A stretch of DNA of 64,000 nucleotides from Omphalotus guepiniiformis. Lineage: Eukaryota; Basidiomycota; Agaricomycetes; Agaricales; Omphalotaceae. Positions 1 through 9,700 of the stretch are shown one piece after another; position 1 is the first letter of the stretch; every line of letters begins with the position of its first letter. The notes beneath the pieces were generated by a model that made no database searches, was not told the origin of the DNA, and saw only the letters and a program-made list of their open reading frames with translations. The stretch covers positions 18,382 to 82,381 of the forward strand of contig JAQOOI010000041.1 of NCBI GenBank assembly GCA_028554645.1, read 5' to 3'. The position numbers and the translations under genes were made by a program.

Positions 1-191
1 GATGTCAATTGTAGGAAATGCTGGGAGAGGCCAAAACGTACATTGACAAGACATCCGTGAACGCATATTTTCATCTCCACAATAATCTCGACACGATCGC
101 CGTTGAATTGCATCACCCAATCTCCATGGGCGTTGTTAAAGTTTCCTCCGTCGATCTCAAAGTCGTTAGCACCGTTGAACATGTAAGCCAT
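1..191 (-). CDS. 5' end of a protein with an FNGAxxFxIxGGxF N-terminal motif (partial)
   Basis: Read on the minus strand, an ATG at 189-191 opens a frame starting M-A-Y-M-F-N-G-A-N-D-F-E-I-D-G-G. A similar N-terminal signature (FxGAxNFxIxGGxFxNVxGD) precedes many different C-terminal domains in mushroom predicted proteins, some NLR-like and many of unknown function. Only about 60 codons lie in the window, so the main domain is out of view and no function can be given. The start could lie further upstream: an open frame covers 166-591 minus with a plausible intron near 300-365. The motif match comes from memory of the family and is moderate. Confidence 0.45.
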   Translation of the reverse strand, partial: MAYMFNGANDFEIDGGNFNNAHGDWVMQFNGDRVEIIVEMKICVHGCLVNVRFGLSQHFLQLT

Positions 192-1107
192 GGCGATAGA
201 GTGACGAAAGTTGAGGGTGGTCTAGCGGGTGAGGTGGCGGTGACGATTGACGGTTTGGGCAACGGCGTGCGCAGGCGTTCACTGCAAACACAAACATCAT
301 GTTGACATACAACATTACAACATACAATGAATTACTCTCTTGAACACACTCGCCAGAGGAATCGCTGTAATAGGTTTCTGTGGGCAAGGTACTGACATTG
401 GTAGCAATCCCAAGTGATTTGCGCTCTGCAGCGAATTTGATTACCCGCGAAACCGTACGAATCCTAAGAACGCGTTCAATGGGTTCTTTGCTAGTCAAGA
501 CACCAAAATAAGCTGTACTCTCAGTGAAACTGTGCTCTGCAGCGCATATAATCAACGCCGTATGGACTCGAAGCTCAGCTCGGGCTCTCATTAGCTCTGT
601 ATATCGAATTGTACGATATTCTCTTCACCTCTTCTACCATCTACGCTGATTTCGTATCTTGCAGAACGGAGCGGCGTAGCTCGAGGTGGCACGGTTACGT
701 TCAATTTCCAGAACGAACCATCGATTTTCCCTTTTTTTGGAACCAAGATGATGATGACGAAGTCTCCCATTATTCGATGTCTTGTCTATCATGTTTACCG
801 CCCGAGCCAAGCTATTGTTGGGCGATAACAACGGTCTGACGAAAGGTGATGAACGGCGAAGCTCATGGCTCACACTGAAATGGAAGCATACCTCGAAAAG
901 TATTCTGGCGTTATGCTTTATTTGAAGGAAACGGATGAAAGTGTGTATGGTAGATTGTGTGCGGTCCGTATAATTCTTGATTTCACCTGACTTGTCCCTC
1001 ACTCTCACTCAACCAACATCCTATGCAACTAATCTGGTCTTCAGCCTTGTGCTTGATGAGCTCGCACCATTGCTCTACAGGAGGACGAAATTCTGACAGA
1101 TTTCTAA
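192..1107. other. intergenic, upstream of the left-edge gene
   Basis: No convincing gene. A segment at about 660-770 is similar to one at about 19990-20100: both contain AGCTC(a/g)AGGTGG(c/t)ACGGTTA followed by CCAGAACGAAC. Translated, both give a GGTV..N.QNE..FF..FG pattern, so they may be fragments of one dispersed coding family. Confidence 0.3.
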
Positions 1108-1225
1108 GGACGCAACGCAATGTCGGACCAACGCAACGCAACGTCGGACCGACGCAACGCAACGTTGGACCGACGCTGGACCGACACAACGCAACGTCGG
1201 ACCAACGTCGGACCGACGTCGGGCA
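1108..1225. repeat. short tandem repeat, CGCAACG + TCGGACC modules
   Basis: Modules of ACGCAACGCAACG and TCGGACC(G/A)ACG alternate with a period near 20-22 bases. The array directly abuts the gypsy-truncating MITE at 1225. All reading frames through it are repeat artefacts. Confidence 0.8.
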
Positions 1226-1532
1226 TTTTGTTTCCCGGCCGAGAAAGTTATATAATCTCGATTGAAAAAGGTGAACTTTTCCCAGGCCTTTCACGGCTAA
1301 TAAACAAAGTGTTTTTCACGGCAACTTTTTTACATTTCTCAAAGGAAAAACAAGGGGTTTTTTGATATCTTTCTGAGCATGTAAAGAATACATATTATAT
1401 AATATAAATATACACTTTCTCAAATAATTTTTTGAAAGAATTTCAGACACTTTCCCAGCAGAAATATTTGTTAGATTTCTAAGTCTTTCCCATACACTTT
1501 CTAGGGCTGGAAAGATAGGTCCTGGGGCAGTG
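1225..1532 (-). mobile_element. MITE-like element (family shared with 59.4 kb), truncates the gypsy pol
   Basis: About 308 bases, AT-rich, no ORF of its own. Its left end (TCGGGCATTTTGTTTCCCGG and on) matches the reverse complement of 59696-59722. Its right end, read on the minus strand, begins CACTGCCCCAGG and matches 59408-59420. The CTTTCCCxGC-type motif recurs inside both copies, and the whole length aligns colinearly in inverted orientation. The last codons and the stop (1479) of the gypsy pol ORF fall inside it. No target-site duplication was found, because pol sequence does not resume on the left side. Confidence 0.7.
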
Positions 1533-4500
1533 CCTGTAGCCGATCAATTCTTCGTAAGTAAGGACTCTATCTGGTACTTCTACCAACCAAGTTGATTCTA
1601 TAAGGTCTAGAGGCAGTATTGGTTCTGCTCCAGTTACTAAGAAGTAAGGAGAACATCCAAATCCTCTTCTAGTTGTTACTCTGTCTGCCCAAAGCACATG
1701 TTTGAGAAACCAGTACCAACGTTTAAGATCACCTCCTGTCGCTTTTACTAAAGCTTGACGGATATCAAAGTGTGCTCTTTCAATCTTTCCATTGGCTTGA
1801 GAATTATAGGCTGAGATACGAATCCCTTTAATCCCATACTTCTCTTCCAGCCATTTCAACATTGCAATCATGCTTCTAGCATTATCAGTTACCACTTCTT
1901 GAGGGCAACCCCATCTACATATTATATCTTCAAAGAACCATTCGCCTAAGGCTCGAGCTGTCTCATCTCTGATTGCTCGTCCCTCTGACCAAGAAGATAA
2001 AGCACATCGGCCATGTACAACGTTCTTACAGCCATTACTAGCCGGAGATACTTTGAATACATCCACATGTACCTTCTGGAACAGAGAAGGGGTGTGAGTA
2101 AGGATAGGTGGTATTTTCAATAGCGCTAGAGCTCGATCTTGACATGCCTGACACGTTTTCACGAACCAGTTGACATCTCGCTCCAGTTCTGGCCACCAGA
2201 ACCTCTTTTCTATCACAGCCTTCGTAGCATACATTCCTTTGTGTCCCAAATGATCATGAGCACTATGCAGGATATACATACGGCGTTCTTTCTCAACTAT
2301 CAGCTGATGTTGTCCACCAACTTCATCATTTCTTCGATACATACGTCCTTTCTTGTCGACGAAGTATCGAGACGCCTTCGAAAGAAATTTCTTTCGAGCT
2401 CGAGCATCCATCTCATCCAGCATATCCGATTCAGGATGCATTAAGAACTCTTTTATTCTCGGTAGCAGTCGATCTAGCTCAATCCCTATGGTAGTTCTAT
2501 GTTCTTCCATATAAGGATGATCATGTTTCCATTCTTCTGTTGATTCAGGAGCTACTAGAACCTGTGCAAACTGGTCTAGAGTCTTTCCTTGTTCAAATAG
2601 TATGTGTTCTCGCCAGTAGGCGAATCTTCGTTCTTCTTCAATTAATTCTTGAATATCATCTTCGAAGTCTTCTACTGACAAGGCTAGACCCTGTAAGTAT
2701 CCACCTCTAGAGTCTATCTCATGCTTAAAGTCTTCAAAGTCATAAGGGCCCTGCTCATTCTCATCTTCCTGACGAAATCGCAATGGTTCCCCATCATCTT
2801 CATCTAGATAATCTTCCTCTTCAGCAGGTAATCTCTCTGTTGGTTCACTACCCGGTGGTGGTCTAGATAGTCCATCAGGTCCATGTATAGACCCCTTGAT
2901 ATGTACCAATTCAAAGTGATACTTTCTTATTTCTTCAATCCAACGATTAATAGTTGCATTTGGGCCACTACTTGGGTTATCTAACATCCCTTTTATGTAG
3001 CTAGCATCTGTTTCTACAGTTAGATCCCTACAACCATAAGTTTGGTAGTAAGTATGGGCTAGCGCGAGCTTGAGCCCATATAACTCTCTTTTAGGCTGTG
3101 AGAACCTTGCTTCTCGTTCATTTAATGTTATAGATCCAAAGTAGTTATAAAACTTCTTCTTAGGATCATTAGGATCTCTTTGGTATAAATAATATCCTAC
3201 AGCCATCCATGATGTATCCACTGCTAGCGTAATGCCGCTAGACAACGAATAATCAATTGGTTTCAATGCAGGAGCATGTCTAATGCCTTCTTTTAATAGC
3301 TCGACGGCTTCTAACTCTTTTTCTCCTATCTCAAAGGGAACTTGTGAACTAGTCAACCTCGTGAGGGGTCTAGCCTTCTTTGCATAGTCTTTAATGAACA
3401 TCCTGAGTTGTCCTGCAGTCCCCAAGAATAATTTAACGTGTGTACGCTTCGTCCATTGAGTTGCATCCCATGACAAAATGGTCTTAGCCATCTTTTCTTC
3501 AGGTAATTCACCCTCATACGAGACTCTATGTCCCACAACATTTCCTTCTGCGCAGCAAATGAATGCTTTAGGTCCTGAGAAGGTTCCTCCAGCATGTTTC
3601 ATTCGTTGAACAATTCTATTCATATTTTGTATGTGTTCCCATACAAATCTTCTAATTCCACTGTTCTCAGGAATTGTTTCGTATCCTCCACCTTCGAGCT
3701 CATACCTAGTAGACGGTCCTTTCACTGGAACATCATCTATATAGGGTCTCGTTATGTGTGGAATTTCTTCTTTCAATATATAAGTGATATCATCATGATA
3801 GATTGGTACTGAGTTAGTCCAACCCATTGGTAGTTTTACAAGTCGGTGAGGGCCAAAAGGAGTTTGAAACGTCGTCAAATCCCTAGATCCCTCATCTACG
3901 AGCCTTTCATCATAGCCTACAAATACATCTAGCAGTCCAATACAAGATCTGCCTGTAAAGCTTCTAGCTATATCAGCTGTAGCAGGAGGTATGCCTGAGT
4001 GTTGAATTGTGACCTTATTTAACGGTTCTAGACTGTGTACTAGCCGTAAACTTTTGCCATCCTTCTTCAAAACACAGAACCATCTGGATCTATAAGAGGA
4101 GCTCGAGGGTTCGTAGACCCCAGAATCAATCTTATCTTTAATTATTTTGCATACATCTCCATAGATCCCGGGCGGAATAGGTATATTCCTCTCGACCCAT
4201 GGAGTATGTGGTATAACAGGAAATTTAACAGGTGGAAAGAACTCGGTCTTGAAAGTTCCCCCTTCCGAAGCTTCCCATGCGAAACCTTTCTCTTGTACCT
4301 TCATTAAGTGATGTACTAGCTTCATTTCTTCTGGCCATAAGAAGTCTTCATCATGATTCTTCTCAATAATAGATTTTCTTTCTTCATTATAACGTTCTCC
4401 AGGTGTGAAGTCCGGTGGATTTGGTGACAAAGTCGGCATCCCTTCTAGCGGGTCACCAGTTATGTGCCTTTCTATCCTGAACTCTTCTGGAAGCGTAGTT

Positions 4501-4790
4501 TTTACTGGTTTCACTTTTATTGCCACCGGTTTATACTTACTGCCAAATACTGCAAACGGTTTTCGAAATCTAGCCTTACTTCCACGAGGTAGGATCCTAC
4601 AGTGTAAGTTTGGCATTCGCCGAACCATTTTCTCAGTTCGAGCAGCCGTATTGAATACAGTAGCTGTCTCGAGACCCTCATACGCAGGTCTCGAAGGTAC
4701 TTTCTCATCCTGTACCTTAGCTTCACGCCAAGTACAATATACCTTGCAATTATCTTCGGTTATTTCCTTCTTCATGTAGCTTTTAAGCAT
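1479..4790 (-). CDS. pol: gypsy Pol: reverse transcriptase, RNase H, integrase
   Basis: 1103 codons from the first ATG. Reverse transcriptase spans about residues 200-420, with the first catalytic Asp in LLDVF (288) and YIDD at 350-353. RNase H spans about 520-645, with Asp525, Glu569, Asp595 and Asp639. An acidic linker covers about 655-690. Integrase has a zinc-binding region (His842-850 cluster, C-x2-C at 880/883) and a catalytic triad: Asp910, Asp969 in VTDNA and Glu1004 about 35 residues later. The frame is open upstream of the ATG as far as the overlap with the protease ORF, so translation probably enters by -1 frameshift near 4982-4988 rather than at the ATG. The last ~17 codons come from the inserted MITE, so the integrase C-terminal domain is missing. 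The core is intact and should be catalytically competent in vitro; a complete life cycle is unlikely. Confidence 0.9.
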   Translation of the reverse strand: MLKSYMKKEITEDNCKVYCTWREAKVQDEKVPSRPAYEGLETATVFNTAARTEKMVRRMPNLHCRILPRGSKARFRKPFAVFGSKYKPVAIKVKPVKTTLPEEFRIERHITGDPLEGMPTLSPNPPDFTPGERYNEERKSIIEKNHDEDFLWPEEMKLVHHLMKVQEKGFAWEASEGGTFKTEFFPPVKFPVIPHTPWVERNIPIPPGIYGDVCKIIKDKIDSGVYEPSSSSYRSRWFCVLKKDGKSLRLVHSLEPLNKVTIQHSGIPPATADIARSFTGRSCIGLLDVFVGYDERLVDEGSRDLTTFQTPFGPHRLVKLPMGWTNSVPIYHDDITYILKEEIPHITRPYIDDVPVKGPSTRYELEGGGYETIPENSGIRRFVWEHIQNMNRIVQRMKHAGGTFSGPKAFICCAEGNVVGHRVSYEGELPEEKMAKTILSWDATQWTKRTHVKLFLGTAGQLRMFIKDYAKKARPLTRLTSSQVPFEIGEKELEAVELLKEGIRHAPALKPIDYSLSSGITLAVDTSWMAVGYYLYQRDPNDPKKKFYNYFGSITLNEREARFSQPKRELYGLKLALAHTYYQTYGCRDLTVETDASYIKGMLDNPSSGPNATINRWIEEIRKYHFELVHIKGSIHGPDGLSRPPPGSEPTERLPAEEEDYLDEDDGEPLRFRQEDENEQGPYDFEDFKHEIDSRGGYLQGLALSVEDFEDDIQELIEEERRFAYWREHILFEQGKTLDQFAQVLVAPESTEEWKHDHPYMEEHRTTIGIELDRLLPRIKEFLMHPESDMLDEMDARARKKFLSKASRYFVDKKGRMYRRNDEVGGQHQLIVEKERRMYILHSAHDHLGHKGMYATKAVIEKRFWWPELERDVNWFVKTCQACQDRALALLKIPPILTHTPSLFQKVHVDVFKVSPASNGCKNVVHGRCALSSWSEGRAIRDETARALGEWFFEDIICRWGCPQEVVTDNARSMIAMLKWLEEKYGIKGIRISAYNSQANGKIERAHFDIRQALVKATGGDLKRWYWFLKHVLWADRVTTRRGFGCSPYFLVTGAEPILPLDLIESTWLVEVPDRVLTYEELIGYRHCPRTYLSSPRKCMGKT

Positions 4791-4963
4791 AAGGGCAGCC
4801 TTGGGATCACTCTCTTCAATGCTAGCTCGAGATGCATATACATATGCCTCAGCCTTCTCATTATCAGAGAATGTCTCCTCATCAGGCAGTCTATACCCAG
4901 TTATTTCATATCTACCATCTTCTCCTAGGCCAATACTTACAGCAACCTCTCCCTGATGGCCTG

Positions 4964-6316
4964 TCAGATCTTCGAGGATTGAAAATTTCCATCTTGTGGA
5001 CTTCTTTCCTCTTCTGCAGCTTTTTGGGTAGCTGGTGTAAGTTTTTCTTCTCCTTCAGGCTTTGGTCCAATACCTCTGCCTCGTTCATATGTTCCCATTG
5101 TGCAGGTCATGCCAGAATTAGGGTCTCGAATCGTTAATTCTTGACTTCCATCCTTATTTGTCTTAATATTACTTTCTGTTAAAACATCGAAGGGTCTTCC
5201 CAACAGAACTTTATATGGAGCTTTATCCATCACATGAATCTGCATATAAACGACTATTTCACCAAAGGTAAACGGTACGTTCCTAGCTAGACCCCTGGTT
5301 GGGCTTAGCTGTCCACTAGCACTTTGCATATGGATAACAGTCTTTGGATCCCAGGCTAGACCTAGTCCCATTGCTATATCCGTGTCCATTGATACTATTT
5401 GAGACCCACTGTCAAGTATACACTCGACTGGCCCTTGTTTATTAATATCAGGAAAGATAACTCGCAGACTATCACTTGGTCTGGCTACAATGATAATCTT
5501 TCCTCGTTCAGACGGCGGAACATCTTCGAGATATTGTTCTACAACATCTACATGGACTAAAGATCCTGTTTGCAAGCCGCTCGAGCCTTCGAGGACCTGT
5601 ACAAAGCAGTCTCCCCATGCTAGATCATCAATATCCACTACTTGAGTGTCATATGGCAAAGAGATAGAATCCTCAGGTAGATCAGTGTCTTCTGGGTTTT
5701 CCTCGTCTCTAATCTCTTGTACAAATGCCTTTAGAGGCCTCTTATATACTCGACTATTCTTAGTCTTTCTATTCAATATTTTCTGCAAAGTAGGGGAAAT
5801 AGCAATTACTTCTTCCATACTTATAGGTATTTCACTCTTTAATATCTTCGTTGCAACTTCTTCAGCAACCCCAGGCCTGTACACGCCACTTTGTAGTTTG
5901 TATTCAGGTCCCTTAGGCAAATCAAATGTTACTTTCTTCTTCGCCGAGCCTCGAGACTCTTCTATATCCGCACTAGGTGTTCTAGCGGTCACTGGGGACG
6001 TTTCTAGACCCTCTTTTGGTGGTTGGATTCGTCTCTCAATAGGCTTTATGTTATCAAATGGTCTTTTATTTAAGTTTTTCGTTTCCGGGACGTTATGCGC
6101 GGGCGCCTCTTTGCCTAATTCGGGCTCAGGGGTTTCCAACGACTCATCCGTCATGTTTATGGGTTTATACAAGTGTCGATTAAAGTTCTTAGGACGCTCC
6201 AGCACCACTTCGAGGCGTCTAGACGTCTTTCCAGCATTATCTTCCTCCGGAGCTTTGCTGGGAACAGGGCTAGGTAACTTCTTTGCACCAACTAGCACCT
6301 GTTTAAGCTCCTTCAT
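4964..6316 (-). CDS. pro: gypsy protease ORF (retropepsin)
   Basis: 450 codons from the ATG at 6314-6316. The first ~270 residues are a charged, low-complexity linker rich in Pro, Glu and Lys. The aspartic protease domain follows, with the D-S-G-S active site at about 5405-5420 and a V-L-L-G-R-P-F strand matching the conserved (I/L)LGR retropepsin element. The ORF sits in the -1 frame relative to gag and +1 relative to pol. It ends at TGA 4964-4966, five codons after a perfect A-AAT-TTT slippery heptamer. It is probably made as Gag-Pro and Gag-Pro-Pol fusions, which the protease would then cut. Confidence 0.85.
   Translation of the reverse strand: MKELKQVLVGAKKLPSPVPSKAPEEDNAGKTSRRLEVVLERPKNFNRHLYKPINMTDESLETPEPELGKEAPAHNVPETKNLNKRPFDNIKPIERRIQPPKEGLETSPVTARTPSADIEESRGSAKKKVTFDLPKGPEYKLQSGVYRPGVAEEVATKILKSEIPISMEEVIAISPTLQKILNRKTKNSRVYKRPLKAFVQEIRDEENPEDTDLPEDSISLPYDTQVVDIDDLAWGDCFVQVLEGSSGLQTGSLVHVDVVEQYLEDVPPSERGKIIIVARPSDSLRVIFPDINKQGPVECILDSGSQIVSMDTDIAMGLGLAWDPKTVIHMQSASGQLSPTRGLARNVPFTFGEIVVYMQIHVMDKAPYKVLLGRPFDVLTESNIKTNKDGSQELTIRDPNSGMTCTMGTYERGRGIGPKPEGEEKLTPATQKAAEEERSPQDGNFQSSKI
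4982..4988 (-). promoter_or_regulatory. candidate -1 ribosomal frameshift site, pro to pol
   Basis: On the minus strand the bases read A AAT TTT in the protease frame, a perfect X-XXY-YYZ slippery heptamer. A -1 slip here enters the pol frame, which is open from this point to the pol ATG and beyond. Without a slip, TGA follows five codons later. No stimulatory pseudoknot was modelled. Confidence 0.65.
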
Positions 6317-6324
6317 CGAAAGTA

Positions 6325-7992
6325 TTAGTTTTTCGAACCTCCAGGAGTGTTTATAGACACTTGTCCATCAGACAAGGCCTTATACTCAACTCCCATCCTT
6401 TCTAGCTGTTCAAGTACTTGTACAGCCAATGTATCAACTTCATTATTTTTCATTCCCAGGGGGCTAGCTTCGTGCAGCTGCACCTGGTATGCATTTGGCA
6501 TAGATTCTACTTCATATAAGAACTGATCTGGGTGGACTTCTACATCCCATCCCTTCTCTTTTGCAATTTTCTCAATCTTTTCCTTCCTAGTCTCTTTATC
6601 TCCTTCATTTATCCAAGGAAGTGGTGAACCATCCTTTAGTTCCCATCTATTCCTCGCATTTCGCTTCATCCATCCCTTACTTACAAAGTGATGTTGAGCT
6701 GGACAGTCTTGTGAACCATGTCCTCTGCCTCCACACATGAAACAAGCTAGATCACGGGCAGGCATAACTCTACTCGTGTCCAGAAGTCCTCTGTTAGGCA
6801 TAGACGACATACCAACATTCGTCGAAGACGCTAGACCCATATTTCCAGTGTTTCTACTTGACATTTGTACCATCCTTATCAAGGACTTCATCATCTCTTG
6901 ATTCTGGTTCGTCATAGTGTCTAGCTTCTGGTGAATGGTCTTAATTTTCGTCTCGTTATCATCTACTGTGTACGAAATCTTTCGTTCCCACTCATTCTGT
7001 GCTTCTTCCTGCTTTATAGCAGTTAACCTGTCAGTCATAGATGGTCGGCTCGAGAGGGGTCTAGCTCCAGTGTTTATGACACCTGGTAGGCTCCAACTCG
7101 CTCCTACATCATATAATTCCTCAGGAGGAATAGCACATACAGCTTTTGCAGCTTTTACAACTTGCTCTAGAGTCCAAGGATCATCTCTTCGACGAACCCC
7201 TTCTCCAGTACCATTAGTTGATAACTTTCGAATAACTCTCTTTCTAAACTGTTCTTCTAGAGCAGCTAGATATCCTTGTACTGCCTCGAAGTTCGAGATG
7301 ACAGCATGTCCACTCATTAACTTCTTTGCTTCAATCTGATACGCCCTCGAGAAGGCCAAAAGCTTCTCTAGTTGACCAGATGGCACTAGCATGTACTTTT
7401 CAATTACACTCATGAGCCTCTGCTTCGAGCCATATCCGTCCTTATCACTAGAATCTGGATAGCAGTCAAGCAAGGCAACTCTAAATGTTTCCCAATCATC
7501 TCCTGAAGCTGCATCAAGCGTAGCTAGCTCCTTTCTCGTCTCATAGGTCATGTATTTCAAGGCTAGATGGATCTTCGCCATCTCAGATCTGATATTTAAA
7601 GTCCTAAAGATTTCCTCTAAGTCCTCGAGCCATCCTGCAAGTTTCTCAGGACGATCTCTATCAAATATGGGTGCCTTCTTCGAGACTTTCGGTAACTGCT
7701 CGTTTTGTACTTCGGCGAGCACCTCAGCAGGTAGCTCTCGTAAGTATGCATCTACTACTTCAGTTTGTTGAGGTCGGCGCGGCCGATTTCCTCCAGGATT
7801 TCGATTCGCCGCAGCCTCATCAATATTTGGTTGTCTCTGCTGCTGTGGGTTTCGCCCTTGACCAGCAGGTCCAGCAGTAGCATTATTTCCTTCATCAGGC
7901 ATGTTTGTAAAATCAGAGAATTCAGGACTTGGTAGTCTTATATCTCCTATAACTTCGTTTGTTCCTCTATACCTCTCTCTAGACAGAGGCAA
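6325..7992 (-). CDS. gag: gypsy Gag with CCHC zinc knuckle
   Basis: Structural capsid/nucleocapsid protein. The body (about 7300-7700) resembles retrotransposon Gag capsid domains, with helical W..L...F....-type spacing. A single CX2CX4HX4C knuckle (C-F-M-C-G-G-R-G-H) lies at about 6700-6745. The open frame continues upstream to about 8165 without an ATG, and 7992 is a TTG. The first ATG in frame is at 7897-7899, so the true start is uncertain. The gag stop (6325-6327) directly follows AAA-AAC, and the protease frame overlaps by -1. The polar N-terminus (Gln, Asn, Pro) may be matrix-like. Confidence 0.8.
   Translation of the reverse strand: MPLSRERYRGTNEVIGDIRLPSPEFSDFTNMPDEGNNATAGPAGQGRNPQQQRQPNIDEAAANRNPGGNRPRRPQQTEVVDAYLRELPAEVLAEVQNEQLPKVSKKAPIFDRDRPEKLAGWLEDLEEIFRTLNIRSEMAKIHLALKYMTYETRKELATLDAASGDDWETFRVALLDCYPDSSDKDGYGSKQRLMSVIEKYMLVPSGQLEKLLAFSRAYQIEAKKLMSGHAVISNFEAVQGYLAALEEQFRKRVIRKLSTNGTGEGVRRRDDPWTLEQVVKAAKAVCAIPPEELYDVGASWSLPGVINTGARPLSSRPSMTDRLTAIKQEEAQNEWERKISYTVDDNETKIKTIHQKLDTMTNQNQEMMKSLIRMVQMSSRNTGNMGLASSTNVGMSSMPNRGLLDTSRVMPARDLACFMCGGRGHGSQDCPAQHHFVSKGWMKRNARNRWELKDGSPLPWINEGDKETRKEKIEKIAKEKGWDVEVHPDQFLYEVESMPNAYQVQLHEASPLGMKNNEVDTLAVQVLEQLERMGVEYKALSDGQVSINTPGGSKN
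6328..6334 (-). promoter_or_regulatory. candidate -1 ribosomal frameshift site, gag to pro
   Basis: On the minus strand gag ends G-AAA-AAC-TAA. AAAAAC is a strong A-site slippery sequence, although the first base is G rather than A, so the heptamer is imperfect. A -1 slip enters the protease frame at CTA-ATA-CTT-TCG-ATG. The stop codon directly follows the site, as in several retroviral gag-pro junctions. Confidence 0.5.
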
Positions 7993-8160
7993 GTTGTTTC
8001 GAACAGGGATTCTACTACGACGAGGGGGTCTAGACTCGAATATTAATTCTTCTTGTCCAGCCTCACGGGAATTTCGTGTAGTTCTAGGTTTTCCACGACG
8101 GCTAGAGTCACTAATCTTTGCAAGAGACTCGAATTCGAAGTAGAATACCTTGAAGTGTTA

Positions 8161-8536
8161 TGCAAATGTACAATTTACACTTCGAGAGGCAAATTAAATC
8201 GTCAATTCAATTCGCCGAGGTCAAAAGACAGCGATATTTAGACACAGGGGTCTTTCAAGAGTAAAACTCGATATAATTGTTTTCTGAAACTACCCCTCGC
8301 GGTGGGCTCCAGATAATAGCAGCGAAATGAGCACTCTAAGACGTAGGAACTCGTCTAAACTTAAAGGTTGCCTTGTAAAAGCGAGTGTAGTCTGGCGTTG
8401 GCAAAGATTCCGCACGCAGAAAACTGACTAAAGTCGAGCTAGACTGTTGGAAAGACTAACTGAACTGTAAGATCACCGTCTAGACCCTTCGACGAGTACC
8501 AGAAACAGCAAAACAGACAGACACAGACAGACAGAC

Positions 8537-8567
<31 letters not shown>

Positions 8568-9700
8568 GTTCAAACACAACAGATGTTCAGATATTTAGCA
8601 CTCTATTAAAGCACTGCAATTCCTAATAGTCTGCCTCTACCAGCTCGAAGAACCGGGGCCTGACGTTCACAATCAAGAGGCCTTCTGTGATTTAACGCTC
8701 TAGAAGATACGTAAAGTTCTCCAATTTGGCGGGCAGTCGTAACCTGGGGCGCTCGACCCTATACATGACAGTATATGTACTCTACTGCTTGTAAGTATTT
8801 CATAAATAGATAGAAAACTGAGTGGAGTAATTAAAAGGAACAGAGGGATAACATCGAGTATAAAATGGATATAAACAGAAACAATATGACTGAGTTGGGT
8901 AAGTAGGCACGTCTAGCGGGTAATTATGTGCAGTTCTTGGGTATATATGTGTAAGTATTATGTTTTAGTGATGTTTTTGGTACATCTAGACCCTTCTTAT
9001 CATGCGCTCGAGCCATTCTAAACGAACTACTCCTATGCATTTCGTTATTATTCATCTTCGTAACTGTTTTACAGTGTACTTATAGGGGCGCCGAGGGCAG
9101 TTTCTAGTCATTTATCCCGTCGGGCTTCCGTATTTTCTCCTATTTCAACATCTAGACCCCATAGCACCTCGTAGATATACCAATATCCAGCGCTCGAAAG
9201 TCAATTCTGTCATTACTTTACTAATAAGTTATTATACAGTCATCGAGACTGATCATTTTCATAGCTTTGACCATCTAGTATCTCGGAACGGAATCGTCGA
9301 TCATATATTTCCGATCATAAAGCGTTATCTCCAGTATATCATCAATCTGCAGGTTCTAGGAGGTCGGCTAAGTTCGAACAAACCATTTTGATGGCTCGGC
9401 GATACCTCTAGCTTTGTCCTTTCGACGTTATCGAGGCTCATGAGGCTATTACGCCTGTGTGTGTGTAGTTTCTTCCTTCCTAAGTCCCGTGGATTACACA
9501 GATACTTGAATAGCGACTTCCAGACGAAGGGCTCTTTGCCAGGCAGGGTGGGTCTGACCATACTGTACAGTCTCGCAGCAGGTAGTTACTTCGCCGAAGG
9601 TCTAGAGGCATATCAGCCATAAGGTCTTGATGCATACTCGTACATCGTAGTCCTTTCACTTCGAGCCTTTAACTATTCGTGTTCTATGTTTTAGCTAGCA
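8161..9700. other. non-coding flank of the gypsy element (possible 5' UTR/LTR region)
   Basis: No supportable gene. The interval holds a CAGA/CAGACA microsatellite at about 8513-8569. TCTAGACC and CTCGAG-type hexamers recur (for example near 8462, 8988, 9005, 9149 and 9600), as they do throughout the gypsy ORFs. This suggests that the element's leader or LTR reaches here. No exact direct repeat with the 3' side was found, as expected if the 3' LTR is lost. Confidence 0.4.
8513..8569. repeat. (CAGA)n microsatellite
   Basis: Perfect and near-perfect CAGA/CAGACA units, seen directly. Confidence 0.9.

Larger units (their letters stand above)
1533..8160 (-). mobile_element. Ty3/Gypsy-type LTR retrotransposon, coding part, 3' truncated
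   Basis: Minus-strand order is gag (zinc knuckle), protease, reverse transcriptase, RNase H, integrase, which is the Ty3/Gypsy order. All three ORFs are long and undisrupted, so the copy is young or was active recently, but the integrase C-terminus and 3' LTR have been replaced by the MITE at 1225-1532. No pair of matching LTRs is visible. A 5' LTR, if present, should lie in 8.2-9.7 kb. TCTAGA- and CTCGAG-like hexamers recur throughout and continue to about 9.7 kb, suggesting the element's own DNA reaches that far. Confidence 0.85.

Noticed and set aside
983..1365. ORFs with repeated R-N-V-G-P-T-Q and similar
   Set aside because: Translations of the CGCAACG/TCGGACC array.
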